The notes below the pieces were generated by a model. That model saw only the letters and a program-made list of their open reading frames with translations. It was not told the DNA's origin and searched no databases. Both the position numbers and the translations under genes were made by a program. A DNA stretch of 40,072 nt from Planctomycetota bacterium (lineage in GTDB: Bacteria; Planctomycetota; UBA11346). The stretch lies in the NCBI GenBank assembly GCA_023150565.1, contig JAKLKR010000020.1:1-40072 (forward strand), read 5' to 3'. This document shows, in pieces, positions 9,196 through 18,245 of this stretch; position 1 is the first letter of the stretch, and each line of letters starts with the position of its first letter.

Positions 9196-10061
9196 CAGCG
9201 GATCCCCGGCTTGAGCCCGGCCCCCGGACGGGCGGTGCGACCGACCGCAGCGCGCTCCTCGGGGGTGAGGAACTGCATCGCCGCCACCTCGATCACCGCG
9301 TCGAGCGACTGGATCTCGGCGGTCTCCTGGAAGTTGCGCCCGTCGATCTTGAGGCTGCGCAGGATCAGCGGATAGTCGTCCTTCTCGTTCTCGACGTGGG
9401 CGAGGCGGTGCAGCACCCACAGGATGGTGCGCAGCTGGGCGCGCAGTTCGATCTTGAGCACGTATTCGCGCAGCAGCGGCGGCCGGCCGGCGGCGCCGGT
9501 CTCGACCGCGCTGCGCACCGGCTGGGTGATGGCGAAGCGCTCCACCGGCGGAATCTTGGCCGACTCGGGGATGTCGAGGATGACCCCGCCGGCCTTGTCG
9601 GTGACCTGCAGTATGGCCAGCAGGTAGGGCGTCTCGGCCGCGGTGGGCACCTTGGCGGTGCGCTCGAAGCCCAGGCGCTCCTGGTACTGCACCCGACGCT
9701 CGGTGGCCTTGGCGCGCAGGCGGTCCTGCACCGCCAGCATGCGCTCGTTGAAGTACTGGCCGGGCTGGGGATGTCCGGTGGGCACCTTGTACTCGTCGGC
9801 CAGCTTGAACCCACAGCCGCCCTTGAGCGATTCGATGGTGTCGCGCAGGTGGCGGTTGGCCTCCTCCTGCTCACGGATGCGCTTCTCCAGCACCACCGGA
9901 CCATCGAGCGCGCGACGCTCCTCCTCGGCCTTGGCCTTGGCTTCGCCCAGCCCGCCATCGTCGCTGAACCACCACAGCACCCCGGCGCACACCAGGGTGA
10001 TGCCGCCCAGCACCGCCCAGCGGATGCGTTGACGCCGTGCCAGCTCGCGCCCGAGATTCAC
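9195..10061 (-). CDS. PilO-like type IV pilus inner-membrane protein
   Basis: 288 residues. It has a short basic cytoplasmic N-terminus (RELARRQRIRW), one TM helix (about 15-33), and a coiled coil (about 40-80, EAKAKAEEERRALDGP...KRIREQEEANRHLRDTIESL). A C-terminal alpha/beta domain follows, as in PilO/PilN. The conserved fold cannot be proved from sequence alone. Its position directly after the PilM-PilN fusion, and before the PilP-like gene, is the standard M-N-O-P order. It overlaps both neighbours by 4 nt (ATGA). The expected role is to form the periplasmic alignment complex with PilN that links PilM to the secretin. Confidence 0.72.
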   Translation of the reverse strand: MNLGRELARRQRIRWAVLGGITLVCAGVLWWFSDDGGLGEAKAKAEEERRALDGPVVLEKRIREQEEANRHLRDTIESLKGGCGFKLADEYKVPTGHPQPGQYFNERMLAVQDRLRAKATERRVQYQERLGFERTAKVPTAAETPYLLAILQVTDKAGGVILDIPESAKIPPVERFAITQPVRSAVETGAAGRPPLLREYVLKIELRAQLRTILWVLHRLAHVENEKDDYPLILRSLKIDGRNFQETAEIQSLDAVIEVAAMQFLTPEERAAVGRTARPGAGLKPGIR

Positions 10062-12043
10062 GGCTTGCCCCCGGCCGCCGCGGCAGTGGCGGTGACCTGA
10101 TCGAGCTGGGTGGGCTGGAACTCGAAGCGCAGCTTGAACTGGAACGAGCCCGAGGGCTGGCCCTTCCTGGCCCCCTCGACGTGGTCGACCAGGAACTCCT
10201 CGACCAGGGACGAACGGAACAACGGCGGCGATTGCGGATCGGGCCGCCAGTCCTCAAGCTTGGCCTGGTAGTCCTTGAAGTACTGGTTCAGCTCGGTGTC
10301 GGTCTTGGATTTCTCGAACTTCACCCGCCCCGCTACCAGCAGCGCGCCGCGCTCGATGGCGGTATCATGGACCTGGGACTTGGCGGCGCGCGGATTGAGC
10401 GCCGCCCCCTCGTTGGCGGCATCGCGACCCACCCCCACGGTGTCGAGACCGGTCACCCACACCTGCTCGGACTCTTTGCCGGCGCGCTCCTTGAGCGCGC
10501 GGATGGCATAGAGCAGGTCGCGCCCGGCATAGATGCGCCCGGCCACCGCGCGCAGGTCGTCGGCCAGCGCCAGCTTCTCGACATCGAGGGCCTTGGACTT
10601 GTCGCTCAGTTCCTTGTGGCGGGTCTTGTAGTCCTCGATGGCGGCGATGCTGGCCTCGGCGGCGCGGTCGCGGCTCCACAGCACCACCGCGGCGCACACC
10701 GTCGCCGCCACCAGCAGCACCCCCGCCGCCACCTGCCAGCGGTGGTGGGCGCGGGTATGCAGGCGGCGCACCTCGTGCTCGGGACGCAGGTCGAGGCGCA
10801 CCGCGGCATGCAGCGCCAGGCGCTCGCCGGCCAGGGCCAGGCCGAGCGCGCTCGCCCATTCGTGAGGCCGCTCGGGCTTGGTGCCGGCCACCGCCTCGGA
10901 ACCGTCGGCGCAGGCGAAGGGGTCGAACACCGCCACCGGCACCCCGAAGCGGCGCTGGAGGTAGGCGTCGAGCCCGGTCAGCGAGGCGCCGCCGCCGGTG
11001 AGGTAGACCCGCACCGGCTCGATGCGCTCGCGCTTGAGCTGGCCGCGGAACCACAGCAGCGAGCTGGCGACCTGGGAATAGAGCTGTTCGGCCACCCGAC
11101 CCAGCTCGGGGCCGAGAGTGGTGGCGGCGACGGTTCGGGTCTCGAGCCCGGCCGGGCGGATCTCGGCCGGCAGATCGCCGCCGAGGTCGAGTTCGAAGGT
11201 GCCGCTGGTGCTGGCCGGGGCCGGCAGCGGCTCGGGCGGCAGCTCCTCCAGCTCCAGCGTCAGCGGCTCGGCGGCCGCCGGCGGATCGTCCAGGCTCAGT
11301 TCCGGCTTGGCGCTGGGCGGCAGCGGGGCGGGCGGCAGCAGCGGGGCCATGCCGCCACCGGCACGCTTGCGCGCCTCGGCCTGGGCGCGGTCGCCGCCGG
11401 CGGCGAGCGCCTCGGTGAAGGACTCGCCGCCCACCGCCACCTGGCGGCAGGCGAGGAAGCGGTCTTCGCCGAACAGCACCACCGAGGTGCTGTGCATGCC
11501 GATGTCGACCAGCAGGCCGAGGTCGTCGCCGCGCACCGGGGCCGAGGGCAGGGTGCAATTGACCAGCGCGGCCTGGGCGGCGTGCAAGGCCTCGAGCCCA
11601 ACCCCGGCGCTGCGCAGGGCGCCCAGCACCAGGCGCGCCTGGCCGGGCTGGACCACAACGCAGCAATGCACCTGTTCGGGGCCGGGCACGCTCACCGCGT
11701 CACCGGCGAAGTCGCCGTCGGGGTCCTGGTGCGGCGCCAGCTCCAGCCGCAGCACGCGCTCGAGCCGCTCGGGCGGCATCGGCATGGTCGGCACGAAGCG
11801 CACAAGCGCCGGCATCTCGCTGCAGTGGACCACCGCCGGCCCGCGCGAGCCCACCTGCTCCATCGCCTCGGCGATGGCCGCCGCCAGCGGCTTGTCGCCG
11901 CCCTCGCTGGTCTGGCGCGTCACGCAGGCATGCGCCACCAGGCGCGCGCGCGCGCCCTCGCGCGCCTGCGCGCGGGTCGGGGGGGCGACCACCACCGCCC
12001 GGATGTGGTGGCTGCCGATGTCGATGCCGACCGCGTTGGCCAT
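10058..12043 (-). CDS. PilM-PilN fusion, type IV pilus assembly ATPase-fold/alignment protein
   Basis: 661 residues. Residues 1-412 are the actin-like PilM: GIDIGSHHIRAV (6-17) is the phosphate-1 loop, LLVDIGMHSTSVVLFGEDRF (177-196) the phosphate-2 region, and VYLTGGGASLTGLDAYLQRRFGVPV (346-370) the adenosine region. A Pro/Glu-rich insertion lies at about 231-300. After it come LDLRPEHEVRRLHTRAHHRW, a TM helix (436-456), a coiled coil and an alpha/beta domain, which is the layout of PilN. In most bacteria PilM and PilN are separate, with PilM binding the short cytoplasmic N-terminus of PilN; here they are one chain. There is no stop or frameshift between the parts. It follows the secretin gene after 4 nt and overlaps the PilO-like gene. 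Confidence 0.85.
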   Translation of the reverse strand: MANAVGIDIGSHHIRAVVVAPPTRAQAREGARARLVAHACVTRQTSEGGDKPLAAAIAEAMEQVGSRGPAVVHCSEMPALVRFVPTMPMPPERLERVLRLELAPHQDPDGDFAGDAVSVPGPEQVHCCVVVQPGQARLVLGALRSAGVGLEALHAAQAALVNCTLPSAPVRGDDLGLLVDIGMHSTSVVLFGEDRFLACRQVAVGGESFTEALAAGGDRAQAEARKRAGGGMAPLLPPAPLPPSAKPELSLDDPPAAAEPLTLELEELPPEPLPAPASTSGTFELDLGGDLPAEIRPAGLETRTVAATTLGPELGRVAEQLYSQVASSLLWFRGQLKRERIEPVRVYLTGGGASLTGLDAYLQRRFGVPVAVFDPFACADGSEAVAGTKPERPHEWASALGLALAGERLALHAAVRLDLRPEHEVRRLHTRAHHRWQVAAGVLLVAATVCAAVVLWSRDRAAEASIAAIEDYKTRHKELSDKSKALDVEKLALADDLRAVAGRIYAGRDLLYAIRALKERAGKESEQVWVTGLDTVGVGRDAANEGAALNPRAAKSQVHDTAIERGALLVAGRVKFEKSKTDTELNQYFKDYQAKLEDWRPDPQSPPLFRSSLVEEFLVDHVEGARKGQPSGSFQFKLRFEFQPTQLDQVTATAAAAGGKP

Positions 12044-12047
12044 CGCC

Positions 12048-14339
12048 CTAGTTCTGCTTGCCGCCGCCGCCCTTGCCGCCCCAGCGCCGCGGCTCCTGCG
12101 GCGCCGAAAGGGGCTGGGCCTGCGGCGCCAGCGGCGCGGACTCCATCGCCTTGCGCGCCTCGTCGCCGATCAGCACCCGCGCGGTGTCGCGCAAGCGGTC
12201 GACCTCGTCGGCGACCTTGGCCCCGCTCGGCTCGACCTGGTTGGCGGTGACCAGGATGATGAGGTTGCGGCGCTCGTTGCTGTTGACATCGGTGCGGAAG
12301 AACTGACCGAGCAGGGGGATCTTCATCAGGAAGGGGATGCCCTCGGTGTTGTCGGCCTGCTTCTTGTTCACCAGCCCGCCCAGGGCCACACTCTGGCCAT
12401 TCTGCACGTGCAGCGAGGTCACCAGCGAACGGGTGGTGAACTCGGGTGGCTGGCTGATGGTGTTGGTCACCGGCTTGCCGTCGTTGCCGGTGATGTTGAA
12501 CTTGACGTCCTTGGGCTCGGTGGTCATCACCTTGACCTTGGGCTCGAGGCGCAGGGTGATGATGTCGCTGTTGCGCGCCACCGATGGAGTGATCGACAGG
12601 CTGATGCCTTCGTTCTCCTTGGCGAACTGCGGCACCAGGGCGGTCTGCTGCACGTAGGTGGTGGTGTTGCCGGTGGTCACCGGCACCTGGCCGGTGCCCT
12701 GGTTGGTGTAGCCACTGATGTAGGTGATCTCGCGCGTGATCTCGATCAGGCCGCGGGCGTTGTTGAGGGTGAGGATCTTGGGCTCGGCGAGGTTGGTCGA
12801 CTTGCCCTCCTCCTCGAGCGCAGAGAGGGTTGCGAGCACATTGGCCTTGCCCGCCTGGGTCAGGCCACTGAACACCATGCCGCCGAGCTTGTCCGGGGGC
12901 AGGGCCACGGCGCCCGGCTGGACCGGGACGCCGCTCACTCCGTTCCAGGTCGCCGCCGCCGCCGGGATCGCATCGGCGACCTGCCACGACACCCCCAGGG
13001 TGCGCATGGCCGATTCGGCCACCTCGATGAAACGCGCCTCGATCAGCACCTGGACGCTGTTGTAGTCGAGAGCGGAGATCAGTCGCTTGACCTCGCTGAT
13101 GGCATGAGGAGTGGCGCGGACATAGACGGTGTTGGACTTGCGGTCGAGGTAGACCTTCCCCTCGCTCGGCCAGCCGACCACGATGTCGGGGATCTTCTCG
13201 ATGAAACGTTCGATGTCCGACTTGCCGCCACCGGCGCCGCCAGCCGCGCCTGCTCCACCGGCTCCGGCCGCGGCAGCGAAGGGATTGGCGGGCGCGGTCG
13301 GGCCGCCATTGGTGCCCGCTGGCGCACCAAGCCCGGCGCCGTTGGGCAGGACGGTCGGCCCGGTACCACTGCCCGGGGTGGACCCGCTCAGCGACCCCGC
13401 CGTCACCACCGCATCGACATCGGTCAGGCCGGCCTTCAGACGGATGATCTCGGTGACCAGTTGGCCATCATCCTCGCCGCTGATGAACACCGTGCCGCGG
13501 ACATAGTTGTAGCGCAGCTTGACCATCTTGGCGACCGCATCGAGGGCGGTTTCGACGGTCTCGTTGAGCAGGCGGATGGTGAGGGTCTGCTCGCCGATGG
13601 CGCTGTCGAGAATGACATAGTTGATGCCCGCCACCGCGAACATCTGCTCCAGCACCGGGCGCGCCTGGGTGCCATGCAGGTCGAGGCTGATGACTTCCTG
13701 GAGGCGGTTACGCACACGCTGACGCTCGAGTTCGTCCATGTCCTCGTCGAATACGAACACCTGGCGCTTCACCCGCGGCTTGTCGCGCGGAAACACCGCA
13801 TCGCGATCGGCATCATTGATCGCCTCGCTGTGGCGGTAGTCGATCTCCTTCTTGAGCTGGCCGCGCTCGCGCTCGACCATCGAGGTCAACCCGGCGTACT
13901 TCAGGCGCATCGCCGCCGGCTCGTGCGGGTGGTCGGCGAGGATGGCGTTGCACACCTCGACCGCCTCGCCGTAGCGGCGCAGCGACAGCAGACCCTCGGC
14001 GGTGTCCAGCCGGCGGCGCACATCGGCATCAGCGCGGGCCTTGGCGGCGTCGAAGTCGTTGTCGCCCAAAAGCAGGTCGCGGCTGCGCCCCTGTTCCGCC
14101 AGCAATCCACGCAACTCGCTTTCGGAACGGGCGATACGTGCAGCCAACAGGACCTTGCGCGCACCCTGGTCATCAGGCGCATCCTTGAGCCGGGCCTCGG
14201 CGGCAGCCTCGGCCTCGGCGGCCTTGCCGGCATCGAGGAGGGCCTTGGCCTCGAGCGCGGCGGTCGACGGCCCGGGCTGGGACGGCTCAGCGGCGACGAG
14301 GAGACCGGACACCAACAGCAGGATCAGGGCGCTACGCAC
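12048..14339 (-). CDS. pilQ: Secretin PilQ/GspD family
   Basis: 763 residues from a GTG at 14339 with GGAGG 10 nt upstream; this start gives a clean signal peptide (MRSALILLLVSGLLVAAEP). The first 200 residues form helical, possibly TPR-like repeats. They are followed by N-domains (IDYVILDSAIGEQTLTIRLLNET-type STN/N1 region) and a Gly/Ala/Pro-rich linker at about 335-370. The C-terminal secretin domain carries VLIEARFIEV, GLIEITREITYI and VALGGLVNKKQADNTEGIPFLMKIPLLGQFF. It is the outer-membrane pore of the type IV pilus. Being in the same operon as PilM-N/O/P favours PilQ over GspD. No AMIN domain is apparent. Confidence 0.92.
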   Translation of the reverse strand: MRSALILLLVSGLLVAAEPSQPGPSTAALEAKALLDAGKAAEAEAAAEARLKDAPDDQGARKVLLAARIARSESELRGLLAEQGRSRDLLLGDNDFDAAKARADADVRRRLDTAEGLLSLRRYGEAVEVCNAILADHPHEPAAMRLKYAGLTSMVERERGQLKKEIDYRHSEAINDADRDAVFPRDKPRVKRQVFVFDEDMDELERQRVRNRLQEVISLDLHGTQARPVLEQMFAVAGINYVILDSAIGEQTLTIRLLNETVETALDAVAKMVKLRYNYVRGTVFISGEDDGQLVTEIIRLKAGLTDVDAVVTAGSLSGSTPGSGTGPTVLPNGAGLGAPAGTNGGPTAPANPFAAAAGAGGAGAAGGAGGGKSDIERFIEKIPDIVVGWPSEGKVYLDRKSNTVYVRATPHAISEVKRLISALDYNSVQVLIEARFIEVAESAMRTLGVSWQVADAIPAAAATWNGVSGVPVQPGAVALPPDKLGGMVFSGLTQAGKANVLATLSALEEEGKSTNLAEPKILTLNNARGLIEITREITYISGYTNQGTGQVPVTTGNTTTYVQQTALVPQFAKENEGISLSITPSVARNSDIITLRLEPKVKVMTTEPKDVKFNITGNDGKPVTNTISQPPEFTTRSLVTSLHVQNGQSVALGGLVNKKQADNTEGIPFLMKIPLLGQFFRTDVNSNERRNLIILVTANQVEPSGAKVADEVDRLRDTARVLIGDEARKAMESAPLAPQAQPLSAPQEPRRWGGKGGGGKQN

Positions 14340-14439
14340 GGATGGTCGACCTCCAGAACACGCTTGACGAAGGGAACATGTGATTGAGATGCTACGCCCG
14401 GGCAACGCTTTTGTCGCCATCCCCGGCCAGGAGCCTCTC

Positions 14440-15513
14440 ATGCCCGTGCGCACCCCCCTGTTCGCCGTCCAGCAGGCCTCCGGCGGCAAGATGGTCGATT
14501 TCGCCGGCTGGGAGATGGCGGTGCAGTTCGCCGGCATCGGCGCCGAGCACGCCGCGGTGCGCACCGCCGCCGGGGCCTTCGACGTCTGCCACATGGGCCG
14601 GCTGCGCCTGAGCGGCCCCGGGGCCCTGGCCTTCCTCGAATGCCGCACCTGTCGCGCCCTGGCCGACCTCGCCCCCGGGAAGGTGCGCTACAGTCTGGCC
14701 CTGGCCGATGACGGCGGGGCGATCGACGACCTGCTCATCTCACGCGAGGCGGCCGACCGCTTCCACGTGGTGTGCAACGCCGGCAACCGCGCCAACATCA
14801 TCACCCCCTGGCAGGCCGAGGCCGGGGCCGGGGTGGTGGTCGAAGACCTGAGCGCGGTCCAGGGCATGGTCGCGGTGCAGGGCCCCAAGGCCTCCGCCAT
14901 CCTCGCCAGCCTCGGCCTCGATCCCGCCGGGCTCACCAACTACGCCTTCCGTGATGCCACCTGGCAGGGCCAGCCGATCCGCATCAGCCGCACCGGCTAC
15001 ACCGGCGAGGACGGTGCCGAGCTGATGCCGCCCGCCGGCCTGACCGCGGCCCTGTGGCAGGCGGTGGTGGCGGCCGGGGTCGCCCCCTGCGGCCTGGGCG
15101 CGCGCGACACCCTGCGGCTGGAGGCGGCGATGCCGCTCTACGGCCATGAACTCGACCGCGGCACCACCCCGGTCGAGGCCGGACTGGGCTGGGTGGTGAA
15201 CAAGGCCGGCGGCTTCGTCGGCGCCGAGCGCGTGCTGCGCCAGCTCGCCGAAGGCCCCACCCGCCGCCTGGTCGGCCTGCGCATGGTCGACAAGCGGGTG
15301 CCGCGCCAGGGCTACGCCGTGCTGCACGACGGCGCCACCGTCGGCCAGGTGACCTCCGGCACCCTCAGCCCGACCCTGGGCCTGGCCCTGGGCATGGCCT
15401 TCGTGACCGCCAGGCTCGCCGCCCCCGGCACCCGCCTGGCGGTGGACGTGCGCGGCCAGATGTGCGCCGCCGAGGTGGTGGCGCTGCCGTTCTACAAGCG
15501 CCCGCGTGGCTGA
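14440..15513 (+). CDS. gcvT: Aminomethyltransferase (glycine cleavage T protein)
   Basis: 357 residues from ATG 14440 (SD AGGAG at 14429-14433, spacing 6). The in-frame upstream region from 14380 is not part of the family. It transfers the methylene group from the lipoyl arm of H protein to tetrahydrofolate, releasing ammonia. Conserved features are FAGWEMAVQF near the start, DVCHMGRLRLSGP, the folate-binding region, SRTGYTGEDGAEL and LGARDTLRLEAAMPLYGHELDR. No gcvH or gcvP is adjacent. Its last 8 nt overlap the start of miaA. Confidence 0.95.
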   Translation: MPVRTPLFAVQQASGGKMVDFAGWEMAVQFAGIGAEHAAVRTAAGAFDVCHMGRLRLSGPGALAFLECRTCRALADLAPGKVRYSLALADDGGAIDDLLISREAADRFHVVCNAGNRANIITPWQAEAGAGVVVEDLSAVQGMVAVQGPKASAILASLGLDPAGLTNYAFRDATWQGQPIRISRTGYTGEDGAELMPPAGLTAALWQAVVAAGVAPCGLGARDTLRLEAAMPLYGHELDRGTTPVEAGLGWVVNKAGGFVGAERVLRQLAEGPTRRLVGLRMVDKRVPRQGYAVLHDGATVGQVTSGTLSPTLGLALGMAFVTARLAAPGTRLAVDVRGQMCAAEVVALPFYKRPRG

Positions 15514-16438
15514 GGCCGCCGCCGCCATCCCCCTGGTGGTGGTGCTGGGCCCCACCGCCGCCGGCAAATCGGCGCTGGCGGTGGACCTGGCCGAGAGCCT
15601 GGGCGGCGAGGTGGTGAACGCCGACGCCTTCGCCGTCTATCGCGGCATGGACATCGGCACCGCCAAGCCGTCGGCGGAGGAGCGCGCGCGCGTCCCCCAC
15701 CACCTGGTGGACGTGTGCGGACCGGAGGAGCGCAGCGACCTGGCGCGCTGGCTGGCGCTGGCCGAGGCCGCGGTGGCCGACATCCACCGGCGCGGGCGCC
15801 GGGTGGTGGTGGCGGGCGGCAGCCCGCTCTACACCAAGGCCCTGCTCGAAGGCCTGTCCGCCGGCCCGCCGCGCGACGAGGCGGTGCGCGGCGAACTCGA
15901 CCAGCGCTGGGAACGGGAAGGCGCCGACGCGCTGTTCGCCGAGCTGGCGCGGGTCGATCCCGCATACGCCGCCGCCCACCACGCCAACGACCGCCGGCGG
16001 GTGGTGCGCGCGCTCGAGGTCCACCGCCTCACCGGGCGGCCCTATTCCTCGTTCCACACCACCGACGGGGTGCGCCGGGCCGGCTACCGCCCCCTGCTGC
16101 TCGGCCTGGCCTGGGACAAGGAGGTGCTGCACCGGCGCATCAACGCCCGCGTGCGCGCCATGTTCGCCGCCGGGCTGGTGGACGAGGTGCGCCGGCTGCG
16201 CCCGCTGCTGTCGCCGGAGGCGCTGCAGGCGGTGGGCTACAAGGAGGTGCTCGCCCTGCTCGACGGCGGCTGCGACCAGGACCACGCCATCTACCTGGTG
16301 GCCAAGGCCACCCGCCACCTGGCAAAGCACCAGCTCACCTGGTACCGCCGCTGGCAAGACATCGCCTGGCTGCCGGGCGACGCCCCGGACCTGCAGGCGC
16401 GCGCGCTGGCGCTGGCCCGGGCCCATCTGGGAGAATGA
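15506..16438 (+). CDS. miaA: tRNA dimethylallyltransferase
   Basis: 310 residues, GTG start overlapping the gcvT stop by 8 nt. It adds a dimethylallyl group to A37 of tRNAs reading UNN codons. P-loop GPTAAGKSA is at 14-22. NADAFAVYRGMDIGTAKP is the DSxQxY..IGTAKP motif, with DAF for DSM. The binding signature LVDVCGPEE, a Gly-rich VAGGSPLY, and the tRNA-binding AVGYKEVLALLDG are intact. Length and order match the family, so activity is expected. It is followed by the tandem-armed palindrome at 16445-16560. Confidence 0.95.
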   Translation: MAEAAAAIPLVVVLGPTAAGKSALAVDLAESLGGEVVNADAFAVYRGMDIGTAKPSAEERARVPHHLVDVCGPEERSDLARWLALAEAAVADIHRRGRRVVVAGGSPLYTKALLEGLSAGPPRDEAVRGELDQRWEREGADALFAELARVDPAYAAAHHANDRRRVVRALEVHRLTGRPYSSFHTTDGVRRAGYRPLLLGLAWDKEVLHRRINARVRAMFAAGLVDEVRRLRPLLSPEALQAVGYKEVLALLDGGCDQDHAIYLVAKATRHLAKHQLTWYRRWQDIAWLPGDAPDLQARALALARAHLGE

Positions 16439-16444
16439 GCGGGG

Positions 16445-16560
16445 GCTGGAATGCTGGATTGCTGGATTGCTGGATTGCTGGATTGCTGGATTGCTGGATT
16501 GCTGGAATGCCGGTTATCCAGCGCCATTCCAGCATTCTAGCATTCCAGCATTTGGCATTC
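16445..16560. repeat. Tandem-armed palindrome, 8-bp unit GCTGGATT
   Basis: Left arm: GCTGGAAT, six perfect copies of GCTGGATT (16453-16500), then GCTGGAAT (16501-16508). Core contains TTATCCAGCGCC. Right arm is (ATTCCAGC)n, the reverse complement of the left unit, about four imperfect copies. It lies between convergent miaA and the SGNH gene, so it could fold into a long hairpin at both 3' ends. No protein is encoded. Confidence 0.85.
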
Positions 16561-16567
16561 CTCCCCC

Positions 16568-18226
16568 TCAGCGCACCAGGCGCACGGTGTTGTCGCCGAT
16601 GACCTTGGCGGCGACCGCCAGGCCGAAGCCGCCGGCGCCCTGATTGACGCGCAGCAGCACGGTGTTCTCACCCTCGGTCAGGCTGAGATCGACGCGGTCA
16701 TCGCCGCGTTTGACCCCGCGTCCGACGTTGCGCGACAGCACCCGCTTGCCGTTGTGGATCACCAGCAGGCCGTCGTCGCTGCCGAGGTCGAGGCGCAGCT
16801 TGCAGGCCTTGTCGGCCTTGAAGCGCAGGCGGGCGAACACCGCGCACTGGATCTGCTGGCCGCCGAAGGCGCGGTTGAGGTCGACCAGGCCCTCGTCGTC
16901 GAGCAGACGGCGGCGCCACGCCACCGAGGCGGCATCCTTCTCGGGCGGCAGCACGCCCTCGAAATCGCCGCTGTAGGGATAGAGCGGCGACAGCTCGACC
17001 GCGTCCACCGGGATCACCCCGGTGCGGGTGATCTCGACCTTGTAGGTGCCGGGCTTGGCCAGCTTGCGCATGTAGGGGATGATGTCCTTGGCGAAGGTCG
17101 CGCCGGCCTCGCGCACCTTCACCGAGGCGCCCTCCTGCATCAGGGCCTTGTCCTCGTGGTGGTCCATCCAGGTCCACGGGCGCCAGGAGTCGCGGTGCTT
17201 GGCGAAGCGGCGCTGCACCAGCCCCCACAGCTGGCGGCCCTGGACACCCCAGGGGGCGCGGTCGCTGGGGGCGATGTCGATGCCGGCGCTGATGTCGTCG
17301 CCCGAGGCGCCCTTGGCCTCCTTGCCGTCGATGGTGATGGTGTAGCCGAGCTGCTCCGGCTTCTCCGCCTTCACCATCAGGCGGTTGAGATCCTGCTGGA
17401 AGGGGACCAGCTCCAGCCCCTCGCGCGCCGCCTCCGGCACCCACAGGGGCAGGAAGGGCAGGGTCATCTCGAAGCGCCAGCCGGTGAGGTGGCGTTCGAC
17501 CTTGTCGATGGTGATGCCGCCGGTGGCGGTGACGCCTTCGCCGAGGGTGATGACGCCGACCTCCTTGGGCCCCTCGATGGCCTGCAGGATGTGGTAGGCC
17601 ATCACCAGATGCCCGACCGGGCTGGGCCCGACGCCGTCGGGGGCGAAGGTCCAGCCCGGAGTGCGCGCCTTGGTCTCGCTCTGCAGCTTGCGCATGGGGG
17701 TGAAGAGGTCGATCACCGGCGCCTTCAGTTCGGTCCCGACGAGGCCGAGGTCGGCGGTGAGATGGGCCAGGGTGTCGTTGTAGACATCCTGGTTGTGACG
17801 GCGGTCGGGATCGATGGGGTTGGGCGACACCAGCACCACCCGGGTCTGGCCGGAACGAGCCACCCGGATCAGTTCGCGCTGCGACTTCAGCCAGGCATCG
17901 CTGATCTTCTGGTTCCAGGCCCCCCAGCGGCCGTCGTTGAGGCCATAGGGCAGCAGGGCGAGCGAGGGCCTGTAGGGCGCCACGTCGCGGCCCCAGCGCT
18001 TGTCGGCGTCGGCGGCGGCCTCGCCTGGCCAGGCGAGGTTCCACAGCTCGGTCTCCTTGCCGGGGAAGCGGGTGTGGAGGTAGCACTCGAGCAGCCCCGG
18101 CCACCAGTTGGTCTCGGCGATCCAGTCGCCCATCACCACCACCACCTCCTTCTGGCCGATCTTGATCGGCTCGGCGGCGGAGCAGGCGATGGCGGCGGCG
18201 GAGAGGGCGGCGAGGCGGAACAACAT
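16568..18226 (-). CDS. SGNH-fold hydrolase-like secreted protein with PA14-like domain
   Basis: 552 residues with a signal peptide (MLFRLAALSAAAIACSAAEP). The SGNH layout is recognisable: block II N63...G68 (NLAWPGE), block III G95-N97 (PYGLND), and block V DGVGPSPVGH (D197...H206). Block I is VMGDWIAE, so the nucleophilic Ser of GDS is Trp35. The C-terminal part (about 440-552) resembles a PA14-like beta domain (FKADKACKLRLDLGSDDGLLVIHNGKR), common in secreted proteins of Planctomycetota and relatives. Without the Ser, ordinary esterase activity is doubtful; it could be a carbohydrate-binding or degenerate enzyme. It is convergent with miaA and downstream of fliN. Confidence 0.8.
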   Translation of the reverse strand: MLFRLAALSAAAIACSAAEPIKIGQKEVVVVMGDWIAETNWWPGLLECYLHTRFPGKETELWNLAWPGEAAADADKRWGRDVAPYRPSLALLPYGLNDGRWGAWNQKISDAWLKSQRELIRVARSGQTRVVLVSPNPIDPDRRHNQDVYNDTLAHLTADLGLVGTELKAPVIDLFTPMRKLQSETKARTPGWTFAPDGVGPSPVGHLVMAYHILQAIEGPKEVGVITLGEGVTATGGITIDKVERHLTGWRFEMTLPFLPLWVPEAAREGLELVPFQQDLNRLMVKAEKPEQLGYTITIDGKEAKGASGDDISAGIDIAPSDRAPWGVQGRQLWGLVQRRFAKHRDSWRPWTWMDHHEDKALMQEGASVKVREAGATFAKDIIPYMRKLAKPGTYKVEITRTGVIPVDAVELSPLYPYSGDFEGVLPPEKDAASVAWRRRLLDDEGLVDLNRAFGGQQIQCAVFARLRFKADKACKLRLDLGSDDGLLVIHNGKRVLSRNVGRGVKRGDDRVDLSLTEGENTVLLRVNQGAGGFGLAVAAKVIGDNTVRLVR

Positions 18227-18245
18227 GCGCCCAGGCTAGGCCGCC

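Noticed and set aside
10037..12250. 737-residue plus-strand reading frame
   Set aside because: Shadow of the PilM-PilN fusion on the other strand, no family motif.
11118..14387. 1089-residue plus-strand reading frame
   Set aside because: Antisense to the secretin gene, which has a signal peptide and secretin domain; composition typical of a shadow.
14364..14400. Possible promoter for gcvT (TTGACG at about 14364)
   Set aside because: No -10 at acceptable spacing.
14380..14439. In-frame upstream start for gcvT
   Set aside because: The extra 20 residues do not belong to the family, and the ATG at 14440 has a proper SD.
16445..16560. Possible CRISPR array
   Set aside because: The 8-bp units are directly joined, with no spacers, and are followed by a complementary arm.
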